Positions 60,955-64,000 of a stretch of DNA of 64,000 nucleotides are shown here, one piece after another (position 1 is the stretch's first letter; each line of letters begins with the position of its first letter). The notes under the pieces were generated by a model, which worked only from the letters and a program-made list of their open reading frames with translations, was not told where the DNA came from and searched no databases. A program made the position numbers and the translations under genes. Source of the stretch: AC-49 sp963817035 (GTDB lineage Bacteria; Actinomycetota; Thermoleophilia; Solirubrobacterales; Solirubrobacteraceae). The DNA is taken from NCBI GenBank assembly GCA_963817035.1, contig CAWFMM010000004.1:1054001-1118000 (forward strand), in the 5' to 3' direction.

Positions 60955-62516
60955 GACGTGCGCGCGTCGAGCTGACGCACGAGCAGGTAGGTGGGGATAG
61001 CCGAGACGCCGACCATCACCGCAGCGTAGGGCGCGGCCGCACCGTATGACAGCGCGGACGCGTACGTCCAGAAATGCGTGGCGAGGGTCTCGGTCCCGGT
61101 CGGACGGAGGATCAGCGTGGCGGTGAGCTCGGTCACGGTCGAGAGAAACACGAGTGCTCCGGCCGCGGCCAGCCCCGGTGCGAGCAGCGGCAGCGTGGTT
61201 CGGCGGAAGGCGCGCGCGGGACGGTCGCCGAGGCTCTGGGCCACCTCTTCCAGGCGCGGCGGGATCTGCGCGAGCGCGGCCCGGACCGACGCGAGCGCGA
61301 GTGGCAGGAAGAGGATCACGTAGGCCAGGATCAGCACCGTGGACGTCTGGTACAGAGGCCGCGCCGCCCGCACGGTGAACGACACCAGAGCCAGGCCGAT
61401 CACCACCCCGGGCAGCGCTCGGGCCACGTAGCTGCAGCGTTCCAGCAGGGCGCTGGTCGGCCCCGAGTAGCGGACCGCGAGAATCGCGATCGGCAATGCG
61501 ACCGCGAGCGCGGCGAGCGCCGCCACCGCCGCCAGCGCAAACGTCGTGCCGGCCGCGCCGATGATCGAGCCGGACGGCAGCGTCGACGAGCTGCCGCGCG
61601 CGATCCAGTAGCCCAGCGCGATCAGCGGCAGTCCGAGCGCGAGCGCAACCAACGCGCCGAGGAGCGCGATGGCCAGCGGCCGGCCGGCGCCCAGACGCAC
61701 CCGCACGGCCCGCCGTGCGGCGCCGCCGCCGACGCGCGCGAACCGGGTGCGGCCTCGCAGGCCGAGCTCTCCGGCCAGCACGACGATCGAGAGCGCGACG
61801 AGGACGAGCGAGAGCAGCGCCGCGCTCGCCCCGTCGAAGCCGAGCTGGTACTGCGCGTAGATCTCGGTCGCGAACGTCGGGAAGCGCAGCTGGGCGAACG
61901 CGCCGTACTCGGCGAGGAGATGCAGCGCGATGATCAGGGCGCCGCCGAGCACCGCGAGCCGCACCTGCGGCACGCTCACGCGCCAGAAGACCCGCCAGCG
62001 CCCGAGCCCGAAGCTCTGCGCCGCTTCCTCGAGCGCCGGGTCAGCGGCGCGCAACAGCGCGGCCGCGGGCAGGAAGACGAACGGGTAGTAGGCCAGCGTG
62101 GTCACGAACAGTGCGGCCCAGAAGCCCTGCATCGACGGGAAGAACGACACCCACCCAAAGCTTGAGACGAACTCCGGCACCGCAACCGGGAGCACCAGCA
62201 GCACCGTCCATCCGCGCCGCCACGGCAGATCGGTGCGTTCGGTGCACCACGCCGCTCCCACGCCGACGACCGAGCAGGTGATCGTCGCGGCCACGACCAG
62301 GCCGAGCGTGTTCGCCAACAGCCCGCCGACCCTCGGGCGGACGAGCAGATGCCAGGCCGCGCTCGCGCTGACCCCGCGCGCCTCGAGGGCGACGAAGACG
62401 ATCGGCACGATCGCCAGCGCCGCTCCGAAGAGACCGGCGAGCAACAGCCCACCCGGCGCACGCCCGGTGCGTCGCGTGCGCCCGCGCCGGGCGACGGTCA
62501 CGTCTGTGACGGTCAT
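60951..62516 (-). CDS. fbpB: Fe3+-type ABC importer permease (fused double domain)
   Basis: 521 residues with two MetI-like permease domains (each six helices) in one chain. The EAA loops are EEAAQSFGLGRWRVFWRVSVPQVR and EEVAQSLGDRPARAFRRTTLPLL. The fused form is typical of FbpB/SfuB iron importers. Starts 13 bases after the binding-protein stop. Confidence 0.92.
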   Translation of the reverse strand: MTVTDVTVARRGRTRRTGRAPGGLLLAGLFGAALAIVPIVFVALEARGVSASAAWHLLVRPRVGGLLANTLGLVVAATITCSVVGVGAAWCTERTDLPWRRGWTVLLVLPVAVPEFVSSFGWVSFFPSMQGFWAALFVTTLAYYPFVFLPAAALLRAADPALEEAAQSFGLGRWRVFWRVSVPQVRLAVLGGALIIALHLLAEYGAFAQLRFPTFATEIYAQYQLGFDGASAALLSLVLVALSIVVLAGELGLRGRTRFARVGGGAARRAVRVRLGAGRPLAIALLGALVALALGLPLIALGYWIARGSSSTLPSGSIIGAAGTTFALAAVAALAALAVALPIAILAVRYSGPTSALLERCSYVARALPGVVIGLALVSFTVRAARPLYQTSTVLILAYVILFLPLALASVRAALAQIPPRLEEVAQSLGDRPARAFRRTTLPLLAPGLAAAGALVFLSTVTELTATLILRPTGTETLATHFWTYASALSYGAAAPYAAVMVGVSAIPTYLLVRQLDARTS

Positions 62517-62529
62517 CGCATCGCGCCCG

Positions 62530-63570
62530 CTACAGCAGCCCGACCTGTTGGAGAGCCTGAAGGGCGCTCTGGCCGTTGCCGAGTTGCTCGACGCTGAGCT
62601 TCGGCGGCTGCAGCTCGGAGAACGGCTTCAGGTCCTTCTTGGTCGTCACGCCCGATCCCAGCGGGTACTCGTAGCTCTCGCTCGTCGCGACGATGTCCTG
62701 CGCCGGGCGGCTGACGAGGTAGTTGAGGAACCGCTGGGCCGCGGCCGGGTGGTCGCTGGACCTCAGCGCCGCGGCCCCGGAGACGTCGACCAGGGCGCCG
62801 GGATCACCGCCCGCGAAGTAGTGCAGCGCGGAGTCCGTCTTCGCCCTGCCGACCTCGTCGCGCAGGCGGTACCAGTAGTAGTGGTCGACGAGGCCCGTCG
62901 CGACCTCGCCTCGGTTGACGGCGGCGATCAGGGCCTCGTTGTCGTCGTAGATCTTCGCGTTGGACTTCAGGCCCTTCAGCCAGGCCGTCGCCGCGGCCTG
63001 GCCCTTGAGCGCCGCGACCGCCGTGATCAGCGGCTGGAAGTCGGTTTCCGTCGGCGCGAAGCCGACGCGACCCTTCCATTGCGGGTCGGCGAGGTCGAGC
63101 AGCGAGGCCGGAAGCGCGGCGGGCCGGACCTTCTTCGTGTCGTAGGCGAGCACGGCCGAGCGGGCGGAGATCGCGACCCAGTCGCCCTTCGGCGCGTTGA
63201 ACCGGGTGGGAACGGCCTTCAGCGTCGCGGCGCTGACGGGAGCCAGCAAGCCCTTCTGTTCGAGCACCGTGAGGGCCGGAGGATTCTCGGCCACGAACAC
63301 GTCGGCCGGTGAAGCGGACCCCTCGCGCAGGATCTGGTTGGCGAGGCTCGCCTCGTCGTTCGAGCGCAGGTTGACCTTGACGCCCGTACGGCGCGCGAAG
63401 TCGGCGACGAGCTTGCCCATCGTCTGCTCATGCTGTCCGCTGTAGACCGTGATCGACACCGGCTTGGTCGCCGTCCCCGCGGGGTCCTTCGAGGAGCCAC
63501 CACATCCGATGAGCGCCACACCCGCGAGCGCGCACAAGAATGCTCCTGACCAGCGCCGACGAGCTGACAT
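62530..63570 (-). CDS. fbpA: Fe3+-type ABC importer substrate-binding lipoprotein
   Basis: 346 residues from the ATG at 63570. Signal SARRRWSGAFLCALAGVALIGC with lipobox LIGC. The mature protein has the periplasmic type II fold: ITVYSGQHEQTMGKLVADF, ADVFVAENPPALTVLE, PQWKGRVGFAPTETDFQPLI, and the Tyr-rich pocket DHYYWYRLRDE, typical of FbpA proteins that hold ferric ion with tyrosines. First gene of the importer operon; a metal-box-like repeat lies upstream. Confidence 0.93.
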   Translation of the reverse strand: MSARRRWSGAFLCALAGVALIGCGGSSKDPAGTATKPVSITVYSGQHEQTMGKLVADFARRTGVKVNLRSNDEASLANQILREGSASPADVFVAENPPALTVLEQKGLLAPVSAATLKAVPTRFNAPKGDWVAISARSAVLAYDTKKVRPAALPASLLDLADPQWKGRVGFAPTETDFQPLITAVAALKGQAAATAWLKGLKSNAKIYDDNEALIAAVNRGEVATGLVDHYYWYRLRDEVGRAKTDSALHYFAGGDPGALVDVSGAAALRSSDHPAAAQRFLNYLVSRPAQDIVATSESYEYPLGSGVTTKKDLKPFSELQPPKLSVEQLGNGQSALQALQQVGLL

Positions 63571-63599
63571 CCACACCACGCTTTCCGGCCGGGCCGGCC

Positions 63600-63633
63600 T
63601 TAGGTACCCCGAAGACATAAGGGTACCCTAACC
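63600..63633. promoter_or_regulatory. DtxR/IdeR-like inverted repeat in the divergent promoter
   Basis: TTAGGTACCC (63600-63609) faces GGGTACCCTAA (63621-63632), with 11 bases between. Half-sites TTAGG and CCTAA match the actinobacterial iron-repressor consensus, though the spacing is not that of one standard box. The second half by itself holds a perfect 10-bp palindrome AGGGTACCCT. It lies between fbpA and the divergent F420-type gene. Confidence 0.5.
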
Positions 63634-63673
63634 AGTCTGAACGGCGGCGGGTCGCCCGCCGTAAACTGGCCGC

Positions 63674-64000
63674 ATGGCTGAAAACGAAGACGACAACCTG
63701 TTTGGCGCCGAGCATGTACGCGTGTTCCGCGAGACCAAGGGGCAGCGCGGCACGCACTGGCGCGGCACGACCATCCTGCTGCTGACGACCGAGGGACGCA
63801 GTTCGCACGAGCCGCGCACGACGCCGCTGATCCATCGCACCGACGGCGAGCGCTGGATTATCGTCGCCTCCAAGGGCGGCGCGCCCGACCATCCGGGCTG
63901 GTTCAAGAACATGCAGGCCAACCCTGACGCCGAGATCGACCTCGGCCCGGAGCAGGTCCCGGTGCGGATGTCGATCGCCGAAGGCGAGGAGCGCGAGCGC
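63674..64000 (+). CDS. Deazaflavin (F420)-dependent nitroreductase-family protein, 5' part
   Basis: 109 codons before the right edge. The part seen is full family sequence: FRETKGQRGTHWRG, TILLLTTEGRSSHEPRT, TPLIHRTDGERWIIVASKGGAPDHPGWFKNMQANPDAEIDLG, then a Glu-rich turn (EGEERER). It includes the SKGGAPxHPxWxxN F420-phosphate motif that the short copy at 44571 lacks. Likely a F420H2-dependent reductase. ATG at 63674. Confidence 0.85.
   Translation, partial: MAENEDDNLFGAEHVRVFRETKGQRGTHWRGTTILLLTTEGRSSHEPRTTPLIHRTDGERWIIVASKGGAPDHPGWFKNMQANPDAEIDLGPEQVPVRMSIAEGEERER

Noticed and set aside
1..64000. tRNA, rRNA and CRISPR arrays
   Set aside because: I looked for the conserved tRNA T-loop, rRNA landmarks and evenly spaced repeats and found none, within the limits of reading by eye.

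Overview
The window is GC-rich, gene-dense chromosomal DNA of an actinobacterium. The best fit is the class Thermoleophilia (Solirubrobacter/Conexibacter-like). This is inferred from the strong GC3 bias, frequent GTG/TTG starts and ATGA/GTGA overlaps, a glutaminase fused to STAS and cyclic-nucleotide domains, F420-type oxidoreductases (an LLM protein and two deazaflavin-type proteins), two COG4705 membrane proteins and an AbiEi/DUF559 protein. I saw no rRNA, tRNA, CRISPR array, intact transposase or phage gene.

Layout. 0-8 kb (minus): a cut metallo-hydrolase-like gene, a secreted subtilase, an AbiEi-DUF559 gene between two hairpin repeats, then antiporter-MFS-glutaminase. 8-18.4 kb (plus): zwf, a GH15 glucosidase, NDH-2, cydD, cydC, cydA and cydB, nearly all overlapping, so sugar oxidation is linked with a non-proton-pumping NADH-to-bd-oxidase chain. 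18.4-20.5 kb: an unknown protein and a Tat-exported protein with 32 cysteines. 20.5-31.9 kb: an accessory region with decayed genes (SDR and TetR remnants, MFS and VWD fragments, a P450 without a normal start) mixed with intact ones (SDR, cupin, NfeD-slipin, GST). 32.8-39.1 kb: one-carbon genes (fhs, cyclohydrolase-like), then a VOC/FAD-oxidoreductase/peroxiredoxin cluster and a SUI1 protein.

39.1-43.2 kb: a NarL-type two-component set with two paralogous orphan-like regulators, each preceded by almost the same 18-bp palindrome. This part also carries deletion-damaged LysE/GAP-like, DedA-like and TerC-like genes. 43-52 kb: small enzymes, an HAD phosphatase, COG4705, and kelch and beta-propeller lipoproteins beside a polytopic membrane protein. 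52-54.4 kb: an OmpR-type system. 54.3-59.9 kb (minus): an ABC transporter, NarL-type kinase and regulator, a COG4280 protein and a 66-residue membrane protein, then a second COG4705 gene. The two transcription-start regions of this block carry the same 63-bp composite element with identical internal spacing, the clearest undescribed regulatory signal here. 59.9-63.6 kb: a ferric-iron-type ABC importer with a metal-box-like inverted repeat upstream, then a cut F420-type gene.

At least seven loci look damaged by one-base frameshifts or internal deletions. Either the strain carries many recent lesions or the assembly has errors; the sequence alone cannot separate the two.
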